Shown piece by piece: positions 1 to 6,905 of a DNA stretch of 8,546 nt. How positions within the stretch are numbered: the stretch's first letter is position 1; every line of letters starts with the position of its first letter. Source of the stretch: Cetobacterium sp. UBA6069 (GTDB taxonomy: Bacteria > Fusobacteriota > Fusobacteriia > Fusobacteriales > Fusobacteriaceae); NCBI GenBank assembly GCA_002428805.1, contig DIXX01000063.1, positions 11,069-19,614 of the forward strand, given 5' to 3'. The translations under genes and the position numbers were made by a program. The notes under the pieces are model-generated. The model was not told where the DNA came from and searched no databases. It worked only from the letters and a program-made list of their open reading frames with translations.

Positions 1-638
1 ATAACAGATTGTGAAACGTTAAATTGCACACTTCTATCTCCATCACTACTTAAAACAAACACAACAGTTTCAGGACTAACAACCTGATTCACTTCACTTT
101 TCACTTGTCCTATAGTTCCTGCTTGAGGAGCCTTTAAGTATGTGTAATCAACTTTTAATTTTGAAAGATCAGAGGCATCTTTTAAAGCTTTAACACTAGA
201 AAGAGCTGATTTATATTGAGCAATAGCACTGTCATAAGCTGCTTTAGAAATACTATTTTCTAAATAAAGAGCTTCAGATCTTTTAAAGTTAGCTTCAGCT
301 TCAGCAAAAACAGCATTTCCTTTGGCTAAATCAGACAATGATTTTTCATAATTTAAGTTATACTCAGCTGGATCAATTGTAGCTAAAATTTGACCTTTCT
401 GAACACTATCACCAAGTTGAGCGATTCTTTTATCTATTGTTCCAGAAACTCTAAAACTTAGATTTGATAAGGCCTCTGAACTTATTGTTCCAGAGTATGT
501 TCTTATAACACTATTTTCTTTAGGTTCTACCACTTCAAAAACAACTGGTTTTATATCTAAAACAGCTTCTTCTTTTTTTTCTTTTCCACAACTTAAAAGA
601 AGAAGTAAATTTACTCCAATTAAAATTTTCTTTTTCAT
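1..638 (-). CDS. RND-type efflux periplasmic adaptor (membrane fusion) lipoprotein, C-terminus outside window
   Basis: This is an adaptor subunit that would link an inner-membrane pump to the TolC-like outer membrane channel encoded just upstream. 212 codons are visible and there is no stop before the window edge. The N-terminus is a lipoprotein signal (MKKK, a run of leucines, then LLSCG) with the lipidated Cys at residue 17. Residues about 58-97 form the first half of a biotinyl-lipoyl-like domain (LSFRVSGTI, GDSVQKGQILATIDP). Residues about 95-160 are an Ala/Glu/Lys-rich helical hairpin (coiled coil). The lipoyl second half follows (YTYLKAPQAGTIG, 166-176), then the start of the beta-barrel domain. 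This order is typical of AcrA/MexA-type adaptors. The ATG at 638 is fixed by an AGGAGG six bases upstream. The gene lies 10 bases after the TolC-like gene, so it is in the same operon. The transported substrate cannot be told. Confidence 0.93.
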   Translation of the reverse strand, partial: MKKKILIGVNLLLLLSCGKEKKEEAVLDIKPVVFEVVEPKENSVIRTYSGTISSEALSNLSFRVSGTIDKRIAQLGDSVQKGQILATIDPAEYNLNYEKSLSDLAKGNAVFAEAEANFKRSEALYLENSISKAAYDSAIAQYKSALSSVKALKDASDLSKLKVDYTYLKAPQAGTIGQVKSEVNQVVSPETVVFVLSSDGDRSVQFNVSQSV

Positions 639-644
639 AACAAT

Positions 645-650
645 CCTCCT
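645..650 (-). promoter_or_regulatory. Ribosome binding site of the adaptor gene, overlapping the upstream stop codon
   Basis: AGGAGG on the minus strand sits 6 bases before the ATG at 638. The TAG stop of the TolC-like gene (651-649) shares its last two bases with this motif (TAGGAGG). Ribosomes ending the first gene therefore release directly on the start site of the second, which suggests translational coupling. Confidence 0.85.
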
Positions 651-2829
651 AATTTTCAATCTCGTTTTGAAGCTTTAAAAGCAGCTGCTCTTTTTCTTTT
701 GCTGTAAGTGTAATTGAAGATTTTCCATAAAGATTTTCAAGCTTTAAAGTAGAGTTAATCAAGTTAAAGTTTTCAATAACATGGTTTAACTCTTGGCTCA
801 GAGCATTGTTTTGTGCAGATAAGAAATCTGTTATATTAATGCTTCCTTCAGCGTAAAGATTTTTAACAATATTTAGATTTTTTTTAGCAACATCAGAGGA
901 AATTCCAGTAGTGTAGCTTTGAACATAGTTTGTTAAAAGTTCAGTATAAATTTGTAGAACCTCTTTTGTCAGATTGTTAGTAAGAGAAAGTTTATTATAC
1001 TCAAGTGATTTTAATTCACTTTTAATCTTTTGAGCATTATAGTGAATTTCACCACCACTAACGATAGGAAGTGAAACACCAACTCCAGCTTCCCAATATT
1101 CATCTGGGAAATTTCGATTAGAGTTTTTTCCCCAAGGAGTGACAAGGTTATTTTTATTATAGTTACCAAAAGCTTTAACAGTAGGTAGATATCTTTCACG
1201 ACTATTAGCAAGATACTCCCTCTCTTTTCCTTTTATGTTGTTATCTAATTGTTGTAAAGCGTTAGAGCCTAGAAGAGTCTCCTTCACCAAGAAGTTTTCT
1301 ATTTTTTTTGATTTTTCAGAACCAAATGCAAAGTTCTTACCAAGATTCTCACTTAAAAGGAAGTATTGTTGGATATCATCAATACTTTCATATGAATATC
1401 TTTTATCTTGAGGATTGTTTAATAGAGAGTTTAAGTATATCTCTTGAGAACGTAGTTCTCCTTTTACATTAGAGATATTTGATAAAGCATTTGCTACATC
1501 AGACTCTAATCTATAAACATCTTGTAATCCACCAGCACCAACGTTGTAGTTTATTTTAGCTACATCTAAAGTCTCTCTTAAAAGACTGTAGTTACTCATT
1601 TGAATTTTTAGTTGTGCATCTAATTGAAGAATATAAACATAAGTAGATGCTACATAATATATAGTATTTAACTTTTCTTGCTCATAAGCTTTTCTACTAG
1701 AGTCTAAAGCTAGTTTTTCGATGAATACACTTGCGTTAATTTGATCACTGAAGATAACCTGTGACAGCTGTAAATAAGATGTAACACTGTTTGTAGCTCC
1801 TCCTGCAACAACATTAGGAGAGGTATCGTCTAATGCGTTATAGTTTACATTAGCAGTTAGCTGAGGTAATCTTTTAGAGTTAGCAACTTTTGAGCTGTAA
1901 TAGTTTGTAAATACATTTTGTTTGATTCTCAATAGATCTAAATTTTCATTTAAAGCTCTATCGACAGCAGCCTTTAGTGAAAGTTTAGGAGATTGAAGCT
2001 TAGATTCATTCAGGTGTGAAATCTCTTGTAGAAATATTAGATTTGGATATAAACCTATTTTACTTGCAACAGGAGAGTTTAAATAGATATCTTTTCTAGG
2101 TTCATTTACCTCTACAATTTGCCCCATATCTTTTTTAGTTTTAAAAAACATATAATTTAGTGAAGCGGCTCTCAATCTTTTTCTTAACTCTTTATCAAGA
2201 GTAAGACCAGAATATGCATAAGGATCAAGTTCCTCATTGAAATCTATAAGAAAAGATGGAACCCCTCTATCAGAAGCTTTAAAAAGATTTTCTTTTGATG
2301 ATCTCATAACATTAACTTTTATTCCAGGTATGTTTGTAGTTTTTTCTAAATTTTTTAAATTATGCTCATCCATATTAGATATTAAAACATCAACTTCATT
2401 TACTCCTGAAAGATCTTTAAAAGGTAATAAAAGTTCATTAAGACTTAGATTACTATAAACATAATTTATATTTTTAGAGATATTTTTAGATTTACTTCCA
2501 AATCCAAGTGGTACAGAATAAAATTTGTCTGATTTTAAATTTTTAATATTTTCTAATGGAGAACAAGTTAAAATAAAAATACCATCAACCTTAGAATTGC
2601 TATTAAGTTTGTTAACTCCATCTTGAATGTTGTGATCAGTCAGATAAAAAATTTCTGAAATTTGTGGTTGAAATTCTGTCCCTGCAAAATTTTTGCTTAA
2701 TTCCTCTTTCAAAATATCTAAAGTAGCTTTAGATGATTCAGAGTGGTGCTCTAAAATTACACCGACATGAAGAACTTTTGCAAATACAGAGAAGTTAATA
2801 AGAAAAATGAAAAAAAGTACTTTTATCAT
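649..2829 (-). CDS. TolC-family outer membrane efflux protein with N-terminal periplasmic-binding-like domain
   Basis: 726 residues, much longer than a usual TolC-type protein (about 420-490). A signal peptide covers residues 1-17 (hydrophobic run, cleavage after SVFA). Residues about 18-275 resemble the ABC-type substrate-binding-like (type 1 periplasmic binding) fold: VLHVGVILE at the first strand, VDGIFILTCSP, a LRKRLRAASLNYMFF segment, and near its end DIYLNSPVASKIGLYPNLIFLQE, which matches the C-terminal pattern of that family as I recall it. Residues about 282-705 are the outer membrane channel: two repeats of long amphipathic helices with beta segments (LSLKAAVDRALNENLDL at 283-299, YLQLSQVIFSD around 352-362, and the second repeat GVGVSLPIVSGGEI near 583-595). 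The start has GGGAGG (2839-2844) nine bases upstream. It is the first gene of the efflux operon, followed by the adaptor. The fused domain may sense or bind a ligand in the periplasm, but its role is unknown. Confidence 0.93.
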   Translation of the reverse strand: MIKVLFFIFLINFSVFAKVLHVGVILEHHSESSKATLDILKEELSKNFAGTEFQPQISEIFYLTDHNIQDGVNKLNSNSKVDGIFILTCSPLENIKNLKSDKFYSVPLGFGSKSKNISKNINYVYSNLSLNELLLPFKDLSGVNEVDVLISNMDEHNLKNLEKTTNIPGIKVNVMRSSKENLFKASDRGVPSFLIDFNEELDPYAYSGLTLDKELRKRLRAASLNYMFFKTKKDMGQIVEVNEPRKDIYLNSPVASKIGLYPNLIFLQEISHLNESKLQSPKLSLKAAVDRALNENLDLLRIKQNVFTNYYSSKVANSKRLPQLTANVNYNALDDTSPNVVAGGATNSVTSYLQLSQVIFSDQINASVFIEKLALDSSRKAYEQEKLNTIYYVASTYVYILQLDAQLKIQMSNYSLLRETLDVAKINYNVGAGGLQDVYRLESDVANALSNISNVKGELRSQEIYLNSLLNNPQDKRYSYESIDDIQQYFLLSENLGKNFAFGSEKSKKIENFLVKETLLGSNALQQLDNNIKGKEREYLANSRERYLPTVKAFGNYNKNNLVTPWGKNSNRNFPDEYWEAGVGVSLPIVSGGEIHYNAQKIKSELKSLEYNKLSLTNNLTKEVLQIYTELLTNYVQSYTTGISSDVAKKNLNIVKNLYAEGSINITDFLSAQNNALSQELNHVIENFNLINSTLKLENLYGKSSITLTAKEKEQLLLKLQNEIEN

Positions 2830-2872
2830 AAAATTAATCCTCCCTTTAAAATTAGTGTTTCATTAAAAAGAT

Positions 2873-2902
2873 ATTCTACTAATAATAAAAAAATCCTTTA
2901 AA
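2873..2902 (-). promoter_or_regulatory. Weak candidate promoter for the efflux operon
   Basis: On the minus strand, TTTAAA (2902-2897) and TAGAAT (2878-2873) are separated by 18 bases, about 45 bases before the TolC-like start. The -10 matches at five of six positions and the -35 is poor. It is the best pair I could find between the peptidase terminator and the gene. The -35 overlaps an 8-bp inverted repeat (2894-2917), which could be an operator. Confidence 0.3.
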
Positions 2903-2917
2903 AAATAAATTAAAGGA
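2894..2917. repeat. 8-bp inverted repeat between peptidase terminator and efflux operon
   Basis: Arms TCCTTTAA (2894-2901) and TTAAAGGA (2910-2917) are perfect complements around an 8-base spacer. On the minus strand a run of seven T follows (2893-2887), so it could be a weak second terminator behind the peptidase gene. It also overlaps the -35 of the candidate efflux promoter, so an operator for an efflux repressor is the alternative. The sequence does not decide between them. Confidence 0.4.
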
Positions 2918-2920
2918 AAT

Positions 2921-2951
2921 AAAAAAAACGACAGATATAAACTGTCGTTTT
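2921..2951 (-). terminator. Intrinsic terminator of the M3 peptidase gene
   Basis: Read on the minus strand, AAAACGACAG (2951-2942) pairs with CTGTCGTTTT (2934-2925) as a perfect 10-bp stem with a 7-base loop, and the T run continues to 2921. It begins 18 bases after the peptidase stop codon. The plus-strand reading also has a short T run (2948-2951), but no plus-strand gene precedes it. Confidence 0.9.
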
Positions 2952-2969
2952 CTAATTGACCTATAATCA

Positions 2970-4655
2970 CTAGATAGAAACTTTTTCTAAATAATCTTTT
3001 ACAGAAGCTATAGTGTCTTCAACACATCCCTCTTTAAAAGGAGATTTTAATTTAGCAACTTCTAAAAGCTTTAAGAATGACTTTGTTCCACCTTCATGAC
3101 AAAGATTTAGGTAGTTATCCCAAGCTTCAGCATAGTTTTCATTCATTTTCTTCCAGAATTGTAATGCACAAATTTGAGCAAGAGTATAGTCTATATAGTA
3201 AAATGGAACTTCAAAAATATGTGCTTGTTGAAGCCACCATCCACCTCTTTCTAAAAAAGGATTTTCAGAATAGTCTGAATGAGGTTTATATATTTTCTCT
3301 AAATCTCTCCAAACTTTTTTTCTTTCTAGAGGTGTAAGTTCTGGATTTTCATATATTTTATGTTGGAAGTGATCTACAAGAACTCCGTAAGGAATAAACT
3401 TGATAGCTCCTCCTAAATGAGACAACTTATATTTCATAGTGTCCTCTTTAAAGAAGTTTTCCATCCAATTCCAAGTAAAGAACTCCATACTCATAGAGTG
3501 AATTTCTGAACTTTCATATGTAGCCCAAAGAAGTTCAGGAACCTCTATCCAGCTCGATTTATAAACTTGGAATGCGTGTCCTGCTTCATGAGTCAATACA
3601 TCAATATCGCCACTTGTTCCATTGAAGTTAGAGAAGATAAAAGGTGATTTATAATTAGGAATAAATGTACAGTATCCTCCACCAGCTTTTCCCTTTTTAG
3701 TAGTTAAATCCATAAGATCATTTTTGATCATGAAATCAATAAATTCACCAGTTTCAGCTGACATTTCATGATACATTTTTTTCCCCTCTTCGATAATCCA
3801 AGCTGCATCTCCTTTTGGAGTAGGATTTCCATCGTTGAACTCGAATTTCTCATCGTAGTATTTAAGGTTATCTAGCCCTAATCTAACTCTTTGCTTTTCG
3901 TAAAGTGAAGACGCTAAAGGAACTATACTTTCTACAACTTGTTTTCTAAAAACATCGACCATTTTAGCATCATAGTCAACTCTATTCATTCTAAGATACC
4001 CTAATTCCACAAAGTTTTCGAATCCTAATTTTTTAGCAATTCCAACTCTTATTTTCACAAGTTTATCAAAAATTTCATCGAATTTTTTTTCATTGTTTAT
4101 AAAGAATGTAGATTTAGCTTCTTGAGCAGCTTTTCTAATAACTCTATCTTTTGAAAGAAGGTATGGAGTCATTCCAGAAAGATTTCTCTCTTTACCATCA
4201 AACAGGATTTTAGCTGAGGCTAAAAGTTTTACGTATTTCGATGTTTCTTTATTCTCTTCTTGTAAATCTTCAATTATATCTGGAGAAAATGTTTTTAAGC
4301 TATTTTCCATAAGTTTAAAAAATTGTTCTCCATATTCAATTACTAACTCGTTTTTGTTAGAAAGATTTACCATAACTTCATAGAATTGTGAATCTAACTC
4401 TTGATATAAAGGTGATACTTCATCCCAATATTCATTCTCATCATCATAAAACTTATCTTCTGTATTTATTGTATGTCTTATATTAGCTATACTAGACATA
4501 GATGATATTGTATTTCTAATTGAATTTATTTTATTTATAATTTCAATTTGTATTTTTAGATTTGTAGAATCTTTTAAATCAGACATTAACTCTGTCAAGT
4601 TGATTTTAACTTCGTCATAGTTAGGTCTGTTATACTTAAAATCATTAAACTTCAT
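2970..4655 (-). CDS. M3-family (thimet/oligoendopeptidase F-like) zinc oligopeptidase
   Basis: 561 residues, with no signal peptide and thus cytoplasmic. It should hydrolyse short peptides as part of peptide catabolism. The zinc site HEAGH is at 356-360 with catalytic Glu357. The third ligand is probably Glu384 in the segment YESSEIHSMSMEF (380-392), the expected distance downstream. The C-terminal segment HIFEVPFYYIDYTLAQ (479-494) carries the conserved tyrosines that line the active site. An N-terminal helical region (1-200) precedes the catalytic domain (about 200-550). The length and the HEAGHAFQ motif fit the M3B subgroup that is related to PepF but distinct from it, so I give no gene symbol. 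The ATG at 4655 has AGGAGG (4665-4660) four bases upstream and a strong promoter just before that. The gene is monocistronic, bounded by its promoter (4686-4714) and terminator (2921-2951). Confidence 0.95.
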   Translation of the reverse strand: MKFNDFKYNRPNYDEVKINLTELMSDLKDSTNLKIQIEIINKINSIRNTISSMSSIANIRHTINTEDKFYDDENEYWDEVSPLYQELDSQFYEVMVNLSNKNELVIEYGEQFFKLMENSLKTFSPDIIEDLQEENKETSKYVKLLASAKILFDGKERNLSGMTPYLLSKDRVIRKAAQEAKSTFFINNEKKFDEIFDKLVKIRVGIAKKLGFENFVELGYLRMNRVDYDAKMVDVFRKQVVESIVPLASSLYEKQRVRLGLDNLKYYDEKFEFNDGNPTPKGDAAWIIEEGKKMYHEMSAETGEFIDFMIKNDLMDLTTKKGKAGGGYCTFIPNYKSPFIFSNFNGTSGDIDVLTHEAGHAFQVYKSSWIEVPELLWATYESSEIHSMSMEFFTWNWMENFFKEDTMKYKLSHLGGAIKFIPYGVLVDHFQHKIYENPELTPLERKKVWRDLEKIYKPHSDYSENPFLERGGWWLQQAHIFEVPFYYIDYTLAQICALQFWKKMNENYAEAWDNYLNLCHEGGTKSFLKLLEVAKLKSPFKEGCVEDTIASVKDYLEKVSI

Positions 4656-4685
4656 AAAGCCTCCTCGTTTATTTAAAATAAACCT

Positions 4686-4714
4686 ATTATAGGCGAAAAT
4701 CTGTATTTCATCAA
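4686..4714 (-). promoter_or_regulatory. Sigma-70-type promoter of the M3 peptidase gene
   Basis: On the minus strand, TTGATG (4714-4709), a 17-base spacer and a perfect TATAAT (4691-4686). Transcription would start about 25 bases before the ATG at 4655, leaving room for the AGGAGG site. The -10 lies inside a small palindrome, CCTATTATAGG (4683-4693), which may be chance or a repressor half-site pair. Confidence 0.8.
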
Positions 4715-4790
4715 CTAAAAAAAAATTAAAAATTAAAATAAAGGAAAAATAAAAACGATTGGTATTAAAAATAATGAAAATAATTTTTTG

Positions 4791-4797
4791 AAAGGAG
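4791..4797 (+). promoter_or_regulatory. Ribosome binding site that sets the aldehyde dehydrogenase start
   Basis: AAAGGAG lies 8 bases before the ATG at 4806. An in-frame TTG at 4788 would place this motif inside the coding region and has no ribosome binding site of its own, so the ATG is the better start. I saw no convincing plus-strand promoter between 4715 and 4790: TTGGTA (4759-4764) is the best -35-like hexamer, with only a poor TAATTT at 4781-4786 as its partner. Confidence 0.8.
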
Positions 4798-4805
4798 AAA
4801 CTACG

Positions 4806-6077
4806 ATGACAAATACTGAAAAATTAGAAAAGTTAAAAAGATCGTTCCAAAAGAATAAAGATTGCATAATAGATGCTTTATATAAAGATTTAGGAAAAAG
4901 TTTTGAAGAGAGCAGGTTATCTGAATACTATCCTGTTGTTTCTGAATTTGAATTATTTATAAAAAATTTAGAAAAATGGAGTGAACCCGAAAAAGTTAAA
5001 AGTTTTTTTAATTTTGTAGGAAGTGGAACAATATTAGTACCAGAACCATATGGAAAAGTCTTGATATTTTCACCGTGGAACTATCCATTCAATTTAACAT
5101 TTTTACCATTGATTGGAGCTATAGCTGCAGGCAATGAGGTAGTTTTAAAACCTTCTGAAAATTCGGTAAATTCTAGTGAAGTTATAAAAAAAATAATCGA
5201 CGAAAGTGGAATTGATGGAGTTACTGTAGAGTTAGGAGATGCTGAAGTTGCAAAAAAATTATTAGATGAAAAATTTGATTATATATTTTTTACAGGAAAC
5301 GGTAAAGTTGGAAAAGAGGTATATTTAAAAGCCGCAGAAACATTAACTCCGGTGACATTAGAGTTAGGCGGTAAATCTCCAGTAATTATAGAGGATGAAA
5401 AAATTATTCCTGACAGTGTCGATAAAATTATATGGGGTAAATTTTTTAATAGAGGACAAACTTGTGTCGCACCAGACCATGTATATATACCAAAAGGAAG
5501 TGCTCAAAAGTTTGTAGAACTTACAAGAGAGTATATTAGAAAAAATGGGGATATTGGTGGAAAAATTATAAATAACAAACATTTTGAAAGATTGGAAAGT
5601 TATTTAAAAGATGTCGAGATAATATACCAAAATGGGGAGATAAATGACTCTGTAAAAGAGAAAGGGAAGTTTCCTTTTACAATAGTTTTGAATCCCAAAG
5701 AGGATGATTTAATCTCAAAAGAGGAGATTTTTGGACCAATCCTGCCTCTGATAGAGTACGAAAGTTTAGATAAAGTGTATTGGGATTTAAGACAAAAGCC
5801 ATCTCCCCTTGCATTATATATATTTAGAAGTGAGAAAGGAAATCTTTCAACAAGAGATATAAAAGCAGGAGGAGTTTGTATAAATGCCACTATTTTACAA
5901 ATTGTAGATAAAAAAATTCCGTTTGGTGGAGTTGGAGAAAGTGGAATCGGAAAATATCATGGCAAATACTCTTTTGATACTTTTACTCATTACAAACCGA
6001 TTTTTGAAGGAAGTAACATAAAGATTTCTACGCTTCAAAAAGTTGTTTTACTCCTTTTAAATAGAATAAAAAAATAA
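4806..6077 (+). CDS. NAD(P)-dependent aldehyde dehydrogenase, class-3-like
   Basis: 423 residues. It oxidises an aldehyde to the carboxylic acid with NAD(P)+; the natural substrate is not clear. Seen in order: Rossmann-domain motifs FSPWNYPFN (88-96, oxyanion Asn92) and VVLKPSE (112-118, cofactor-binding Lys115); FFTGNGKVGKEV (161-172); TLELGGKSPV (184-193) with general-base Glu186; FNRGQTCVAPD (214-224) with the nucleophile Cys220; EEIFGP (306-311); and PFGGVGESGIGKYHG near 372-386. It is somewhat shorter than usual class 3 enzymes (about 450-460) owing to a compact region around 245-300. The C-terminus ends in a short hydrophobic and basic tail (VVLLLL then RIKK), as often in this class, which might give loose membrane contact. 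It is divergent from the peptidase gene and 66 bases before the outer membrane protein gene. No intrinsic terminator separates it from the next gene. Confidence 0.93.
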   Translation: MTNTEKLEKLKRSFQKNKDCIIDALYKDLGKSFEESRLSEYYPVVSEFELFIKNLEKWSEPEKVKSFFNFVGSGTILVPEPYGKVLIFSPWNYPFNLTFLPLIGAIAAGNEVVLKPSENSVNSSEVIKKIIDESGIDGVTVELGDAEVAKKLLDEKFDYIFFTGNGKVGKEVYLKAAETLTPVTLELGGKSPVIIEDEKIIPDSVDKIIWGKFFNRGQTCVAPDHVYIPKGSAQKFVELTREYIRKNGDIGGKIINNKHFERLESYLKDVEIIYQNGEINDSVKEKGKFPFTIVLNPKEDDLISKEEIFGPILPLIEYESLDKVYWDLRQKPSPLALYIFRSEKGNLSTRDIKAGGVCINATILQIVDKKIPFGGVGESGIGKYHGKYSFDTFTHYKPIFEGSNIKISTLQKVVLLLLNRIKK

Positions 6078-6143
6078 ATCTAGAGGTTCGCTTAAAAATA
6101 TTATACAATATATCTACTACAGAAAATTTTAAAGGAGACTAGA

Positions 6144-6647
6144 ATGAAAAAAGGATTAATCGCTGCATTTTTAATGATGAGTACAGCAGCATTTTCAATG
6201 GATGCACATCTAAGATTAGGAGCTATAACAGATGCGAGCTCTTACAACAAAGAGGATAAAAGCTTTGAAAGTTATGCACCTACTATGAGTTTAGAAGTAA
6301 CTCAAACATTACTTTTAGCAGATATTGGAGTGGGAATAGCTTATAATGGGAAAACAAGTGGAACAGAGATTGAAACAGTTCCAGCATACGGATTAATAAA
6401 GATGAATTTATTCCCTATAGGTGTAAAACCATACTTAGTAGGAAAGTTAGGAAAAGTTTTATACACAAGAGATAGCGTATCAAACTCTAAACCAGATGGA
6501 AAATATTTCTATGGAGCTGGAGTAGGAATGGATTTATTCTCTTTACAAGCTGAAGTTTTATACTCTGTAACAGAGATAGATGGAGATAGAAGAGGAAACG
6601 ATAACTTAGAGCAAGTAAGTTTTACTCTTGGATATAACTTCTTCTAA
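6144..6647 (+). CDS. Small outer membrane beta-barrel protein, family not recognised
   Basis: 167 residues. A signal peptide covers about residues 1-18 (MKKGLIAAFLMMSTAAFS). The rest shows alternating hydrophobic/polar strands with aromatic girdles (LLLADIGVGIAYNG, VKPYLVGKLGKVLYT, YFYGAGVGMDLF, LQAEVLYSVTE). The protein ends in FTLGYNFF, a C-terminal Phe beta-signal for insertion by the BAM machinery. The size fits an eight-stranded OmpA/OmpX-like barrel without a periplasmic domain. AAAGGAG (6131-6137) lies 6 bases before the ATG. The 66-base gap upstream has -10-like hexamers (TATTAT 6099-6104, TACAAT 6104-6109) but no good -35, so it may be co-transcribed with the aldehyde dehydrogenase or have a weak promoter of its own. 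No GC-containing terminator hairpin is seen in 6648-6690. The specific function is unknown. Confidence 0.85.
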   Translation: MKKGLIAAFLMMSTAAFSMDAHLRLGAITDASSYNKEDKSFESYAPTMSLEVTQTLLLADIGVGIAYNGKTSGTEIETVPAYGLIKMNLFPIGVKPYLVGKLGKVLYTRDSVSNSKPDGKYFYGAGVGMDLFSLQAEVLYSVTEIDGDRRGNDNLEQVSFTLGYNFF

Positions 6648-6690
6648 AAACCCATTTTGAAAATAAAATAAAATTTTTATAAAAAAATAA

Positions 6691-6719
6691 TTGAAAAATA
6701 TTTTTTGGTATGTTATAGT
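6691..6719 (+). promoter_or_regulatory. Promoter of the metY-metF leader transcript
   Basis: TTGAAA (6691-6696), a 17-base spacer and TATAGT (6714-6719), with an extended -10 TG at 6711-6712. Transcription would start near 6726, giving a leader of about 235 bases before metY. It is the best plus-strand promoter in the window. Confidence 0.8.
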
Positions 6720-6749
6720 ATAACAAAATATTTTATAGGAGTGGTTCGT

Positions 6750-6818
6750 ATGTTTAATAAGACAATAAAAACTACAATGATGAATATGATGCCTTTGGGA
6801 GTTTGTACCAAAAATTAA
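6750..6818 (+). CDS. Met-rich leader peptide (22 codons) of the metY attenuator
   Basis: An ATG at 6750 is preceded by AGGAG (6737-6741) at 8 bases spacing, and the frame ends at TAA 6816-6818. The peptide starts MFNKTIKTT, continues MMNMM (codons 10-14) and ends PLGVCTKN. Four Met in five codons, five of 22 overall, is far above normal use and directly precedes a methionine biosynthesis gene. The peptide probably has no function beyond its translation acting as the sensor of charged Met-tRNA. The final codons overlap the first RNA hairpin (6808-6832), so ribosome position can alter folding downstream. Confidence 0.82.
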   Translation: MFNKTIKTTMMNMMPLGVCTKN

Positions 6819-6832
6819 TTTTTTAATTTTGG
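6808..6832 (+). promoter_or_regulatory. First leader hairpin, overlapping the leader stop codon
   Basis: CCAAAAATTAA (6808-6818) pairs with TTAATTTTGG (6823-6832), 10 bp with one bulged A and a TTTT loop. The 5' arm contains the last leader codons and the stop, so a ribosome at the stop would melt it. The 3' arm includes GG 6831-6832, needed by the next hairpin. The 5' arm could also pair with TTTGG (6794-6798), just after the Met codons (CCAAA 6808-6812). This puts the hairpin in position to pass ribosome location on to the switch. Confidence 0.55.
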
Positions 6833-6869
6833 GACGAGCTCATTTTGATTTTCTTAAATGAGATCTCCC
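6831..6869 (+). promoter_or_regulatory. Anti-antiterminator hairpin of the met leader
   Basis: GGGA (6831-6834) pairs with TCCC (6866-6869), GA (6836-6837) with TC (6864-6865), and CTCATTT (6839-6845) with AAATGAG (6856-6862). This gives 13 bp with a bulged C and one G-A mismatch around a 10-base loop. The 3' arm is the same stretch (6863-6869) that the antiterminator uses, so the two cannot coexist. When this hairpin forms, the terminator is free to fold. Confidence 0.65.
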
Positions 6870-6905
6870 GAAGAAATAGCTTTTAAAACACAGCTTGGGA
6901 GATTT
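6861..6905 (+). promoter_or_regulatory. Antiterminator hairpin of the met leader
   Basis: ATCTCCC (6863-6869) is perfectly complementary to GGGAGAT (6897-6903). The stem extends inward, past one bulged G, by AAG (6871-6873) with CTT (6894-6896), and outward by one A-T pair and one G-T wobble. It takes up most of the left arm of the terminator (6892-6902), so forming it prevents termination and lets RNA polymerase enter metY. Confidence 0.65.

Noticed and set aside
1011..1211. Open frame of 66 codons on the minus strand inside the TolC-like gene
   Set aside because: It lies in another frame of a well-supported gene, with no ribosome binding site and low-complexity Leu/Ile composition.
2237..2458. 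Open frame of 73 codons on the plus strand
   Set aside because: It is antisense to the binding-like domain of the TolC-family gene, with no promoter, ribosome binding site or recognisable protein features.
3077..3337. Open frame of 86 codons on the plus strand
   Set aside because: It is antisense to the conserved catalytic end of the M3 peptidase and shows no start signals.
4683..4693. Palindrome CCTATTATAGG as an operator
   Set aside because: It mostly consists of the TATAAT -10 box and its chance complement, and is too short to claim as a binding site.
5364..5890. Two open frames on the minus strand (72 and 96 codons)
   Set aside because: Both are antisense to conserved parts of the aldehyde dehydrogenase and lack start signals.
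6098..6111. AT-only hairpin (ATATT/AATAT) between aldehyde dehydrogenase and outer membrane protein genes
   Set aside because: A five-pair AT stem without a T run cannot be supported as a terminator, and such stems are expected by chance in this base composition.
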